Below, piece after piece: positions 1 through 14,200 of a stretch of 64,000 nucleotides of DNA. Under the pieces are notes generated by a model. The model saw only the letters and a program-made list of their open reading frames with translations, searched no databases and was not told where the DNA came from. Within the stretch, counting starts at the first letter, position 1, and every line of letters starts with the position of its first letter. The stretch is from Hyposmocoma kahamanoa (Eukaryota > Arthropoda > Insecta > Lepidoptera > Cosmopterigidae): positions 12,347,329-12,411,328 of the forward strand of contig NW_020654422.1 in the NCBI RefSeq assembly GCF_003589595.1. The letters run 5' to 3'. Both the position numbers and the translations under genes were made by a program.

Positions 1-230
1 AGAAAAACGCCTTGAATTGGAGAAATAGCAAAATCAACCATTTAAGTAATTGCTCCTAAATTAATGTTAGGCGCTATTTATGAAAATGAATCATCATGCG
101 TGAACAGCCACCCTTTGCGGTGGATGATTTTCTCCAAAATGAAATGGGACCACTAAGGAAGTACCCCCTTTCCGACAAAAAAGGAATCATGAAAATCGGT
201 TCACAAATACCGGAGTTATCGCGTAATATA
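1..230 (-). repeat. Interspersed repeat copy (left, minus)
   Basis: The reverse complement of this segment matches 13855-14010: both carry a 'ctccggtatttgtgaa' start, a middle with 'attcattttcataaatag', and an end at 'caattcaaggcgtttttct'. A related copy runs the other way at 1655-1880, so the DD41D mariner lies between two opposed copies. No coding potential is visible. The family is unnamed here. Confidence 0.6.
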
Positions 231-3200
231 CAGGGTGGGCCAAAAATTTTTGCACATTTGAAACATTAATAGAAATAAAACTACAAATATGATTTTGTTG
301 ATCATTTTTTTTAACGTCATAAACATTTATTAAAATTTATTTTTTTTAAATAACATCATCGAGATGTGCTCCGTCTCGTCGTTGGCACTCCTGTAAACGA
401 CTACGCAAACTTTGAAAAACTCGCTGACACATGCTGCGAGGTATCGCGGCTATCTCCTTCTGAATATTTGATTTTAATTGGGAAATTGTTGTCGGTTTAT
501 TAAGATACACTCGACTTTTCAAGTATCCCCACAAGAAAAAATCGCATGGTGTAAGGTCCGGGCTTCTCGGAGGCCATGGGATATCACCTCTGCGAGAAAT
601 CAGTTTGTTAGGGAATATTTCTTTGACCACCGGTAAAGTCACATTTGACGTATGGCATGTTGCTCCATCTTGTTGCATCCAAGTCCTGCTGTTGTATCCT
701 TCAAATTCACGTAACTGTGGTGCCAAGAAATCTTGCAACATCTTTATGTATTCCACTGAGTTCACAGTCATGTTATTTCCTTGGTTATTTTCGAAGAAAT
801 ACGGACCGATTATGCCTTTTGCTGATATGACAGCCCATACTGTCGTTTTTGGTGAATGAAGCGGCTTTTGGTGTTTACGGCGAGGGTTTTCCTTGCTCCA
901 ATATCGACAATTGTGTTTATTTACATGACCATTGATGTGAAAATGGGCCTCGTCCGTAAACAACACATTCTCAAGACTAGAGAATCGCTCCAACATAGTG
1001 TCAGCCAATAACTTACGTTGAATGTAATCATTTGGTTTCATTTCATGCACAATCTGAAGCTTATATGGGTGTAATTTGAGGTCCAGATGCAGAATTCGCC
1101 GCAGACTAGTTCTTGGTATTGCCAGAGCCGCCGAACGCTTACACGTAGATGATTCTGGATCGTTTCTTACAGAAATTTCAACTTCGCGAATGTTTTCACC
1201 ACTTCTTCTTGAACGTGGCCGCCCTGTTTGTTTGATATTCATCGTTGATCCGGTTTCCTCGAACTTGTTGACCCAAGCCTTGATTAAATTAACACTTGGA
1301 CACTCATTTATACGGCGTAATCCGTATTCAATCCTAAATAGGCGTCGTACAGTAACGTAAGAATCGTTGTTTTTGTAAAATTGTTTTACACAGAAAGCAC
1401 GCTGTTGTCCCATGAAGCGCTCCATTGTGACTAAAATTGCATGAAGTTACGCACAACTCCCTGCCACCCGCGCACCCCTCCCTCTTACGGTTTTTGAGAT
1501 ATGCAGTGTTGCTATTTGCAAAAATTTTTGGCCCACCCTGTACATACAAAAAAAAAGAAAAAAGAAAAAAAAAGAACATACAGTCGAATTGAGAACCTCC
1601 TCATTTTTGAAGTCGGTTAAAAAGGAGGATGCTCTCATAAATCGATTTTTTTATGTATGTTCCGCGATAACTCGCGGTTTGTGAACCGATTTTGATGATT
1701 CTTTTTCGTTAGAAAGACAGTACCTCAGTATTGGACCCATTTAAATTTAAACGAAACATTCGACTTCTAAAGTGGCAAACTAGAGAATGAATCCGATTTC
1801 GCGCAATTTCCGTTAACCGATTTCAATAAAACTTGGCAAGTAGATGTAATTCCACTAGGTCGGTTTTTTTTTTTACAAAAATGTTACCATTGTTTGGTAG
1901 AGTGGTTAATAGTTAATTTTGCAGAGCCAGGCGTTCATAAGTAGTGAAGACCAATATTATCGACTATATGTATATCTATTTCTACGGCAGCAGCTACGAA
2001 ACATCACACGCAGAATGTCATGCGATAGAGATTAATGAACTTAAAGAAAAAATTACCTTATTATCACTGTCAAGGTAATAGTAAGCCAGTAGTGCGTCAT
2101 TGTGTGCAGTCACACTGAGGATGTGCTCGAACGTATCGGTTTCGCTGATGGCGTCATTGTAGGACACTCGGAACTCGCTCGCCCGCCTGAGGAAGATGAT
2201 AAAAGAATTAAATGAATTTATGTTTGGTAGAATTGTCAGCGATCATAGTTTAGTGGAAGTACAGTCGTTTTTCAATTATATTAAACAATTTTTAAGTTAC
2301 GTACTATTTTTTTTTTTATTTATGATTGGGCAGTTCTAATGAAATTCCGAAACTCGTGCTTTATATATTTATGAAAATTATTAGGAAGAATTTGTATTTA
2401 TTTTTTGTAAATTTCATAGTACTTATGTAAATGGTTTTTGATGATATAGTGGTTCCCAAAATAAATTACTAAAAAAAGATGAGGTTAGTCAGAACATTTG
2501 AGGATGATGGAATGACGGCGAGGGAATGACGAAATCAAATAAACCAAGAAAAAATAGAGATGTAAACTTACTTTTAGACTTAATATATTGTGTGTAAACT
2601 TACTGCTACCAATAACTCATCTGAGTGTGTGATTATAATTAATTAATAAAATCAATTGCTTAACTTCTTTTCATATGATGTGAGGGAATGACTGCCAAAA
2701 ATTAAACTTAGAATTTTAAATTAAATCTTTTCGTAGTAGACACTTTTTGCACACACAAGTTGAATTTTGTCATTATGAAATGTTTACAGTGCTGCTAACT
2801 TTCAAAAACTTATATATGCTTTTAGCAAAGATTAAAAATGCGTTCACAAATCGAGTGAAGGTAAAAGTGTGAGTGAATTATTTTTTTAGGTTGGGACATC
2901 AATAATATACCATACCACACCATACCATACATTTTTTAAATTTATTTATCATGTTTTTATCACAGGATACCTTTAATATTTTATTTGATGGAATGTTTAA
3001 AATTTTAAGGTTATTTTTGTTAAATGTGTTGATTTAAAGCACAAAACGTATTTGATCATGGAAATTGGGACACAGTGGGGGAATTATTTTGGGGATATTT
3101 TTATATTATTATTATTTAAATAGAATAATCAATATTTTATGTAGTCATTAGTAGTAATTTAATTATAATTTGCTATTTAATTTTACGTTAAGAATCAAAT

Positions 3201-6200
3201 ACTTTTTTTTATAAACCTAAAGGACAAGAATTGAGATATTTTGTAACAATTACCCAATTGTTTATTAGCTATACCCCTCGCTAACAGAGGAAAACATCGT
3301 ATGAAATTAGCACGTCAAACTACTTGGAGACACGTATAAGTCGTACAAGGGTTGACGACGATAACGATGATGATGGTGAAAATAAAATCTGAATACATAT
3401 TTAAGAGGTATCTCTAAGAATAGAATCTGCTCATGCATTTTTACGAAAATCTAAGAGCGTAGTTATTGTTTAGCTAATGAAATGGACGACAAATGGTTAT
3501 ATTTATTAGACTGATTAATGCGCGGAATACTTAGCAGCTGAGTATTAAAAAAATCTAATTTAAAAAATACTAAGTAATACATAGTTACCATGACGCAAAA
3601 TCTCAATTATGTTCAATATCTTAAAATAAATGCTGATTTAATTTAAATAAATTGCCTGTATATCTTTTATTACGAATTTGTAGGTAAGATAAGAAGATAA
3701 ATACTTTTTTTTACCAACGACATACATGATTCCTCATGTACCTACATACGTTTTATTTCGTCCTTATTTGTAAACTAGGAACATTAAGTTTATTTTGCTC
3801 CTTTATAAGTACCAACAAGAGCACAATAAGCTTGACACTTTGGACTTATGGAATTTTAGTGTTAAATTTAAATATTAAGTGACAAGCTTGGGTTACTTTT
3901 AACCACTGATTGGTTGACTTGTACAGACAAGGCTCAATAAATTTTTTTAAGCACACTTTCACATTCTACGCAGACGATATCGCGGGCACCAGCTAGTTTA
4001 TAATAAAGGAATAAGTAAATACATCATCAGCATAAATATCAGGCATTCTTCGTTAATTTTTAAGTAGTTTAAACGGATATTATGAAAGTGAAAAACAGAA
4101 AGTATAACATTAATAAATTCGGCCAGATTCTGCGGATATCCACCTTACAAAACATTGCGTGGCGACGAGGTCACTAACCAACCTAGGCTATCGCGGGTAC
4201 AGCGCAACCGACACCGCATGACGTCTGAAAACGTTTGCGCACGTTTGTATTACATATCTACCACTAACTACATTGTATACTAGTAAAGAAAACATCATGA
4301 GGAATAGTGGATATTGGAGACAGTTCAAAGAAACAAAACAATTGAGGATTTGTGATAAGCAGTTACAATGATTAATGCAATATCTACAATGCCAATTAGA
4401 AATGAGTAGAAACAATCAGTTTTTAATACTTTCACTCCCTCTCGTCGACCTAGGTGGCCCAACGGTTTATGCGACGGGCGCTGGTTGATAAGGAGGACCA
4501 GGGTTCGGTTCCCGATAGGACAAAATTGGGAAATGAACTTTTCTAAATTGGTCTAAGTATTTTGGGAAGCGCCCCAGAGTGAATTCCGTTGATATGGACA
4601 GACCTCCCAATTGCTGAGGTTGTCTGGCACATTACATTATTTATTATAAGGAAATGAAACTATTTTTTTGGGATCTATGTCGCGTATATTTGTTTTTTCA
4701 AAGAAACAGGTAAGTCAGTCAGCCCGTGACCATGGGATCTGTAAACGGTCCAAAACGTTGGTTTGTTTGAATAAAAAAAAAAACTAAAGTACGCGATTTT
4801 GATCCGAAAAAAAAAAATTGTTTCATTCCCTATGTGCAACAATCGCGAAAACCTAAGAACTTGACTATTATTATTATTACTCTGTACATCACAACATAAG
4901 AAAAGCTGAAGTCAGTTCTACTGTTTTCCCTGACAGACAGATGACTCCACTCCACCTGATGTTAAATAGAAAATAGAGGGTTTTAAGCAGCAGTAGAGAT
5001 CCTTGTGAAAGGGTTCGTTCAGGGAAGTACTGCTACCTTACCTATTTTTGCCGCCACGCAGCAATGTTATCATTACTACGTTCCAGTTTAGAAGGGTAAG
5101 GGTGCTGGTGAAATTACCTACATGCATATGGGACTTGTCAACTTATGTCACGGTGACGGGCGCAGTGGCAGTGTCCCTCATGTCTTTGCGATATAAAGCT
5201 CTGAATGGTACTGCCACTGCTATGGACAGGCATGTAGCTTACCACCAGGCACACGACTTGTTCGTACCGTCACTTGATATTATAAAAAAAAGTCCGAACG
5301 TGAAGGGACTTAGTGCAGTGTTGATGCAATCACCGCCGCCTCCACCCTGCATGGCTATAAGAATGCCTCTTCACGGCTCGTTTGAAGAACCCCGTATCAT
5401 AAGAGGGAAGAAGTTAATGCGTTAGATGGGAGTTCTATTTAACGACTTTGCGACAGAAAAAGATACCATCAAACCTTTTAGTTCGCGATGGAAATAGATA
5501 CAGCAAGTTGTAAAACAGTGACTACGGAGGTCAGCACGCGTTAAAAGTTTTGTATAAATATTACTATGGATTTCTCTATAGTAGCTTTAAAATGAATAAC
5601 AATTTGAATTGGGCCATTATTTGTCCGGGTGATGAGCGGCTGGATAATGTCGTCGTGCAGAGGGGATGGGACGACATTTTGTGTGGAAAGGTCAGTTCAT
5701 TATTATTGGACGAGGCATTGGATGCTAACGTGGCGCGTCTAAGGGCCGCAACTAAGCCCGAATCAGGAGCGTGGCTGCAAGCGTTGCCTTCTCCCCATTT
5801 AGGCACTGATTCGTTGAGATGATGCTAGATAATAATTCGTTGAAAATTGCCGTTGCTTTACGGTTGGGATGTAAGGTTTGTGAACCGCATCACTGCATTT
5901 GAGCGGTCATGGTTGAGAAAAACGGCCACCACGGCCTTAGTTGTCAGAAGTGCGCGGGGAGGTTTTCAAGATATCATGCAATAAATGATTTAGTTCGCCG
6001 GTCTTTAGTATTGGCTAATGTGCCCTGTGTCTTGGAGCCTCCGGGGCTGCGCCGTACAGATGGCAAGAGACCTGACGGCCTTACACTGGTTCCGTGGCAG
6101 AAGGGTCGGTGCCTTTTGTGGGACGCTACGTGCGTCAGTACGTTTGCACCGTCCCATCTGAGTCACACCACCAGATCTGCCGGGTCAGCTGCAGAGTAGG

Positions 6201-8230
6201 CGGCAAAATTGAAACATGCCAAGTGCAGTGCCTTGAAGCCGATGTACAATTTTGTGCCAGTTGCAGTGGAGACTGCGGGAACTTAGGGTGCGGAGGCCAA
6301 AGAACTCATCAGGGAGTTGGGTCGTCGGCTTAGACAAAGAGGCTATGATCCACGCACTGGATCTTACTTGGTGCAACAAATTTCGTTGGCTATTCAGCGC
6401 GGTAATGCTGCCAGTGTTATGGGGACGTTTGAGCCAGCTAAGATTCAGAGTGGTTCTGTTTCATTCTTATAGTTAAATAGAAATGACTAAGTCTAGCGAA
6501 TTAAATAATTAATTTCTTTGTGATGAAGCCTACGTTGCGGATTGACATAATTATGTAATTAATTTAGTTTTGAAATGAATTGAATTTTAACATTTAAGTA
6601 AATGAAAAAAAAAATTTTTTTATAACATTTTTAACAATTATTAATAAGTCTTTATTATTAGTGTCCTTGTTTATGTTAGTTATCTGTGTTTTAATTGTAT
6701 TTTATTTTTGATTTGAATGATATTTTCACTTCCATTTACTTTGAAAGAGGACTAAATATATTTAATATTAAAAGTTACATACCTATGTAACAATTTTATT
6801 ATTCTCTGTGATATGCGCGAATAGATGCACAAGGCAAATGCACGTGATATCACGTGTCATTAGCAAATGACTGTGCTCTTATGTTGTTATCATTGTATAC
6901 TTCAGAAATCCTTGTTGTTTAAAAAAAAAAAATCATATACTAAGGGCGCATTCCCGTTATGTCGTGACAACAGATAGTCGTGGAGTTTAAAGTGTCGTCT
7001 CTTGTGTGTTTAAATGAAGTTGTTCACAACAGGATTTCACGACTTTTTTGACGTTACGCGCGACAGACTGTCGTCACAGTGGGAAGGGCAAGAACGACTT
7101 TCGTTCGATGATAAATATAACATCACGATAAAAATGTGACGACAGATAATCGAAAGAAAGAAGAAAAAGATTCAAACGATTCTGTCATGCAAACAACAAT
7201 GCGGCTGCCGTGAACCGATAGTCGTCACGATCTAGTAGGAACAGTTAGACACGACTGTCGTTCAACGATAAAATAAACGTTCACAACACAGTCGTCCAGC
7301 GATAAATAAAACGTTACGACATGATGGGAACGCGCCCTTAATGAAAGTAACCCACTGATTTGTTATAAGTTTTCAGTTTTAAGCTAAGGGAAGTTGCGAG
7401 AGTTCCCCAAATCCAGCATACATTTGATCAACGGGAGAACTTGACCTACCATAGTTGTACCAAATTGAGATTTTTTTTAGTTACACATAGTACAACAAAA
7501 CTATTATATACATATACGTTTGACTCAACGATCAAATTGCGAAAAGAGAACGAGAATTCGCTGTTACAAAAGTCACAACTTGGCATTTACAACGGGTACT
7601 GGACAAGAACTTTTTATAAGACAATACTTCTATCAAAAATAGTAAAGTTGTATGTAACAGATTTTTTTTTATATCAAGTATTAAGGACTTTTTAGGTTTT
7701 GCTATTGTTACACATTGGAAATGAAAATATTTTTTCGGATCTAAATCGTTAATTTGTTTTTGCAAATCAACCAACGTTTCGAGCCTTTACAGGTCCATGG
7801 ACACGGCTGATCTAAATTATGCATTAAAAAAAAACAACCCAAATGGTACGCAATTTACATCAATTGAAAAAATAGTGTTATTTCCTATTGTTAACAATCG
7901 CGAAAACGTCCTAACAAATCGATGTTGTAGAATATTATCAAAAGTAAATATTAGCGCAACCACTTTAGACTAGAGCAAATGCATACGTCGATAAAATACA
8001 CGCACTAAAACGATTAAACCATAAATTAAAAAAGTAGATATTCTAACTTAACTTAGACTTAATGATGATTAATTCCTCGTATTAGTATTTATTTATACAA
8101 CTTGAAGATTAACATGCACAATAAATTTAAAAGATTACTTGAAAGAATTGTCAAGATAACAATAAACACGCTGCCATCAAAAGATTATGACTGTTGTCTC
8201 TGCCTACCCCGATGGGAAAAAGGCGTGGAG

Positions 8231-8262
<32 letters not shown>

Positions 8263-11200
8263 TCAAAAGATTATAGTATTAACATTTCTCAATCAAATGC
8301 TTAAGTATATTTACTCTATCCGTCATGTGTAATAAAACGACGATGTATATACATATAGGCTAGACGTCGAATAAAAATTTTAGCCCGTTGTTTAAAAAAA
8401 ATATTTTTTTGCAACATTTTGTACAAAATATTTTTGTTTCACAACTTTAGAAAGACACTATGTATAGATATATACCATGTTGAGTAAGTTAGATAAAGGC
8501 ATACTGTTTATTATTTCACATTACAGTATTTCGATCTGCTCGGTCATCTAAACATTGATATCACTTAATTACAATAATGCAATTTTACCATAAAAATTAC
8601 TCACGTAACTTTTAAAGGCTTGTGAAAAGTTAGCCTATATATTATAGTCCTAATGCTGTGCACGGCACTCAGACGTTTTCCTTTACTGAAAAGCTCACCG
8701 TTAATTTCAAAATAAATTTCGAAAAACTCTGAGGTGCAAGTCCGGATTCGAACCCATGACCGTCTGCTTGAGAGGCGGTGGGTGAAACCGTTAGGCTACC
8801 ACGCCTACTACAATATCCGAACCCCGTACTATAAAACTCCAGATAAGAAGAACTTCTTTATATTATTTAACACAGTTTTACTTAATTATTGAATCAATAA
8901 TAATAGAATACCATTGATCTACCAATAAATGGACGTTGGGGTCTAATACAAAAACCATGAAAAAATATCCGGAGTTAACCTATACAAACGTAGTAACAAG
9001 TAAGGAAATATAAAAAAAAACTAAAACATGTAATTTAAATCGTAACGTCATTGCAGTACCTACTGCAGAAATGTACATACAAATATTATAAATGTGAAAA
9101 AAAAAAACTGTGTCTCTCTGTTTGTCAGTTATGGCGTGTTATAAGAAATGTATCAATGTTTCGAGTTTCCAGATTAATATAAACGTAAACTCAAATTTTC
9201 ATAATCTCGAAAACCGATTTATCTAAAGCTAGGGAAGTGCGGAGATTGACCATTCTCGTTACTTTTTTATTCTCTGTGTTTGTAAAAGGTCAGTTATCTA
9301 GTGCATTTTTTACATGGCACCATTAGAATACTTTAAAATCCAACTTCGACTTCCTAGGTCAGTAGTTTGTCCTACGATGCAGGAAAACCATATCCAGAAA
9401 TTCGGAATTTGAAACACTGATGAATGAATATTTGGTTGTTTTAACAACCCTATGTCGCTCCTTGTAGCTATATATAAACATGTATGTATGTAGAACACCT
9501 TTCTCCGACCATTGGTTATTACTAACAATTATAAAAATAATTTAAAAAATAAGATTAACATCACAGCGACTCTGTAGTTCATATGTTATAAATGTTTCAA
9601 TCGCTTGTCGATTGATGCTCTATGTGCGTTTAACGCCAAATTGGTCCGAAGACTTTTTAGCGCGGACCCGACGTCCATTTATTTCATAATTAGACATTAT
9701 GTCGGAAATACCACACGGAAAAGGGATATCCGCGCTTACGTATATAGCGCTATAAACGCCTCTACAAAGCCTAAATCGAAATATTAAACCGACCAAAACT
9801 AAATACAATGTTAATTACATTTAGGTCATATCATCGATAGCTACTACTCAAATTGAACGTCAAATGTAACAGATGAAATTGACGTGTTTCTGATATGTTA
9901 TTGACATAATTGTGTTACAGCCAATGTGCGGTATCCGGTACCGGTACGGGGTTAATTTTAAGTAGCCGTGTACTATAATTTGTTCGTGTTAATAATAATA
10001 GGAATAGTGGGTAAAGAGGCTTTTCGGCCAAATAAATAACTCTGTACGTCGCACAATTTTTATTAGCGGTTTAATGTTTTCTTAAAATCTCTATAGTTGA
10101 ACTTAAAATTGCTTCTACGCAAAAGCTAGTAAATCTTGGAAGTACAGATTACTTCACAACATTTTCTTTTATCGCTAAACCGTGTCTATGTCTCTATGTA
10201 ATTACACAAGAAAATAAGTCATAAATAAATACGATGTATCTAATGGCCATAAACAAGGAAATCATTGACGTCACGTGTTTTTAAAGTAAGCCAATAATGC
10301 TAGCTAGGTTTAAAACCAGTTCACGAGCAAGCGCGTAGTCAACTGTGATGCAGTTACTAAAATATATACAAAAAATTTGTACGTAAATTACTTGGTACTT
10401 GGCGCCTATTTGCGTAAATTAACTCACATATCACACAACAATGCGATGATTGCGTAAATGATAAAAAATAACGCCACCCAAGGCTTCCGATAATTATCAA
10501 GACGAAATAATGACATACATTAAGTTAACGAAATAAGGTCCAAGTATCAACTGTCAATTTTGCTAGTTATCATCAAATGTTGTACAAAACAACTTCAACA
10601 AATCGTGCTCTATCAATATGACAACTAGTGCGTCGTGCTAAGTTTTTTGTAACTTTTGTGTACGTCATATTTATTTATGGATTGAAACACAAATTATAAT
10701 CGGAACATTTTGTAGTACTTCTATAACCTTTGCGCAATTTAAACATGGAATTTGTATGGGTTTCAGTTATTACCTATCTAAGAAGCTTTGTTCTGTACAT
10801 GTACCTAAATAGGAATCCCCTGAAATTGCGATAAAAATCATATGCTCCATAGTAAATGATCATTCTGGTTTGACCTAAATATTAGAAACAGCTGTTTTTT
10901 TTTAAATAGAAATTTACATTCAATTTTATCTACATCGCTAGGCTTTACACAAAACATAATAATAACAAACTGGGTATATTTTTGAGGTACAAGTTGCTTC
11001 ACTGCATTTTTTTACCGTCAAACCGTGTAGGTATGTACCAATACCCTTGTGTCAGTGTACAAGACATTAACTTAAAAACAAATTAGGCTCAATTTATATT
11101 ACAGCGGAACGGAATGGAAGCCAATATTTGTAACGATAGCATATGCGGCTGAATCGCACATAGCTCGCGCATTCGCGAGAATTCCGCGGAAGGTTTTGGC

Positions 11201-14200
11201 TCGTATCTAGTTTGTACGTTACACAATTGACCATAAAGTTCATTAAGCTATGTACAACAGCGTTACAAAAATACGCTTCCATTCCGTTCCGCCGTAATAT
11301 AAATTGAGCCTAGGCCGAATCTTTTGTAAACAGGGAATCTAAAATAGATAACTGCCTCTGTGGCCGAACGGTGACCATGCCGGACTGCCACGCAGAGGTC
11401 CCAGGTTCGATTCCCGGGCCGGGAGAAATATTTGTATGGCCTACATTTATTTCTCTCGTGAGTTTGGGTGTAATTTGTGGTTGTCTGTGTGTGTGTGTCC
11501 ATGGCACCCGCAACACAGGGTTTCCCTAGTGCGGGGCTATGTTGAGTGTGTGCGTTATTATTATTATATATAACCAAGACAACAAGTGTAAGTCATTAAA
11601 GTAGTTATTATACACGACTTAAATTGCGGACTAAAAAAAAATTAAAAAACTTATTAAATACTTAACAATATCGGCGTTGTGTAATGTGAATTCAATAATG
11701 CAATCATTATCAAATACAGGTTTCACCACGAAATTCCCAGCATTCGGTTGGAAATCGTGCCGCGCGCAGATAACGAATTGATATGGCCTTTGTGCGTATC
11801 GTAACACATGTTTTGTTTTACTACTGGTCACATATTAAACACCAGTGATAACATGCACAGTTTCCCATGCATATCGGAATGCATTTTGACCTTTTGCCTG
11901 AAACCATCCTTGGTTTCAATTTAACAATATAATACAATAATGAACAGATATCATCGCGGATAGTGCAAAGGCGCGTATATTGCATTGGTAAAAGGCGCGT
12001 ATCTACATGAGACCAAATTTTATGAGAGAATTTAAACGTTATTACTTTGACATTTCAATGGCTACGACTTTAATTTATGCACAGTAAGCATTAATTTAAG
12101 TTATTTACAGACTGATAACAATAGATTCCAGTAAATCGTCTAATTTGGTTGCACGAGTGACGTTTAGGTACGCGGATTTGGTTTGGCATTAACTTACAGA
12201 AATGGCAACTTCATAACGTATGCCAGTTACGCGTATCGTCGATATATTGTGATTCCTCGACGATATTGTGATTTTTTTTTAATATGGTGTAATGTAAATA
12301 AGGTTACGGTAATTAATTGTAAATAATGCGATTTATGATTAATAATAGCCAAACACTATAAAGTACCTACTAATCTTAGACTGAATTTTAGTAGCAGTAG
12401 CGCTCCTTGTGAAAGTTCGTCCAGGGTAGTACTGCCACCTTACCTACTTCTGCCGCCAAGCAGTAATGACAGCATTACTGCGTTCGTGTTTTGAAGGGTA
12501 AGGGTGCTTTTGTGGGTGAAATTTTCAACTTTCAAATTGTCAACTTATTTCTCAGGGTGACGGGCGCAGTGGCAGTGCCCCTCAAATCTTTGCAATTTAA
12601 AGCTCTGAGTGGCACTACAACTGTTATGGACAGGTGTGTAGCTTACCATCATGCGCACGACATGTTCGTCCCGTCACTTGATATTATAAAAAAAAAGAAT
12701 TATAGCCGCTATGTTATACTGTATTCTTCTTAAACCTACACTTATCGCATCCTTTCAAGCGAAGTTATCCCAAAGTTTTAGAAAATTGTTAATTTGACTT
12801 CCTCCTTCCTCCTTCCTGGGGCATCTGCTCCCGCTTTCCGTCCGAAACAATTACTATCAAATAACTAATACTCGACCAAATGAAAAGACGTGGGATGCGA
12901 ATGAAGCTACATTAAATTCAACGAAATTAATAAATAAATTTATAGTGATTTGTGCAAATAGTTAAAAATAATAGCAATAATAATATAACAGAACACAAAA
13001 TGATCAAAAGCTAAAACTCAAGCGGTACACGTAAGTAATTGCGACTTGTATGAATTAATAATCGAATTAAAAATATCGAGATGATCATTACCTTGCTCAA
13101 GTTCATCATAAGCTCGACACATTTTCACTATGGGGTTATAGAAAGAGGTATAATTTTTATACACATTTAGACGAAAAATTCTCGGCACCCGGAGACGTAC
13201 TTTGGCATTAAAATTAATTTGGCTTAAAAGATCGGGACAATCCACCATAGAATTTATGATTTTATGTAAGTAAATGAGTTCATTAAAATCTCGTTTTTTT
13301 TCAATAAAGGCACCTTAAAGTACTCAACCCTATTGGCATACGATTGCAGACTTCGCAGTAAACCGAACCTACCACAAACTGATGAAAAAATTATTTTTGA
13401 ACTCGTTCAATACTTTGCCAGTGAACATTATAGAATGGTGACCAAATTACAGAAGCGTATTCCAAAATTGGCCTAACTAAAGCATAGTAAAGTCGGAATA
13501 AGGTTAAAGGCTTTTTAAGACCCTTCGAAGCACGAATGATAAAACCCAGCATCAGAAACCAGTTACTGAGGGGTAGCTCTAATTCGTAGCGAGAGGTACT
13601 TCTAAGAATATAAACTGGGATTAACTTCAATAATTTGGTTTATTTCACATTTTTTTACATGGTTTATACTTTCAGTCTAGGATGTAATATGTCAAGATCT
13701 TCTGTTTTCTTATTTCAATTCTTCAAAAGCATTCTAATTACAAAAACTATATTCACTAGCTATATTCAGCCAGCAATTCTACTCATAGAGTAGAGCCTAG
13801 ACTACAGTAGCATAATTAAAATGGGTATGGAAATTCAATTTTGAGTCAAAATAGACACCTTAATCTTTCGCTTTAACTCCGGTATTTGTGAAACGATTTT
13901 CAAGCATGAAGATTCATTTTTATAAATACCGCCCAAATTTAACTTAAGGCAATTATTTTAATGGTTGGTTTTGCTAATCTCCAATTCAAGGCGTTTTTCT
14001 CTCCCTTACTTCACTACTTAAATATACTTTGAGTGAGAACCGATTTTCATTATCTCCTGTGTCAAGTCCTGTGTAGTGGCGAAATAGAGGATATTTCAAT
14101 AAAACTTGGCAAATAGACGTAATGCCACGTACTTTTAAGGTCGGTTTTTTTAGTACTCTGTACTAAGATTATTTTGTGTTGTTTTTAGTGTTGGAAGTTA

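Noticed and set aside
8700..8808. tRNA gene on the minus strand
   Set aside because: A and B boxes are present but acceptor and anticodon stems do not pair, and a SINE body follows; the same structure recurs at 35553.
11348..11425. tRNA gene on the plus strand
   Set aside because: The head resembles a tRNA, but its 5' and 3' ends are not complementary and a SINE tail follows.
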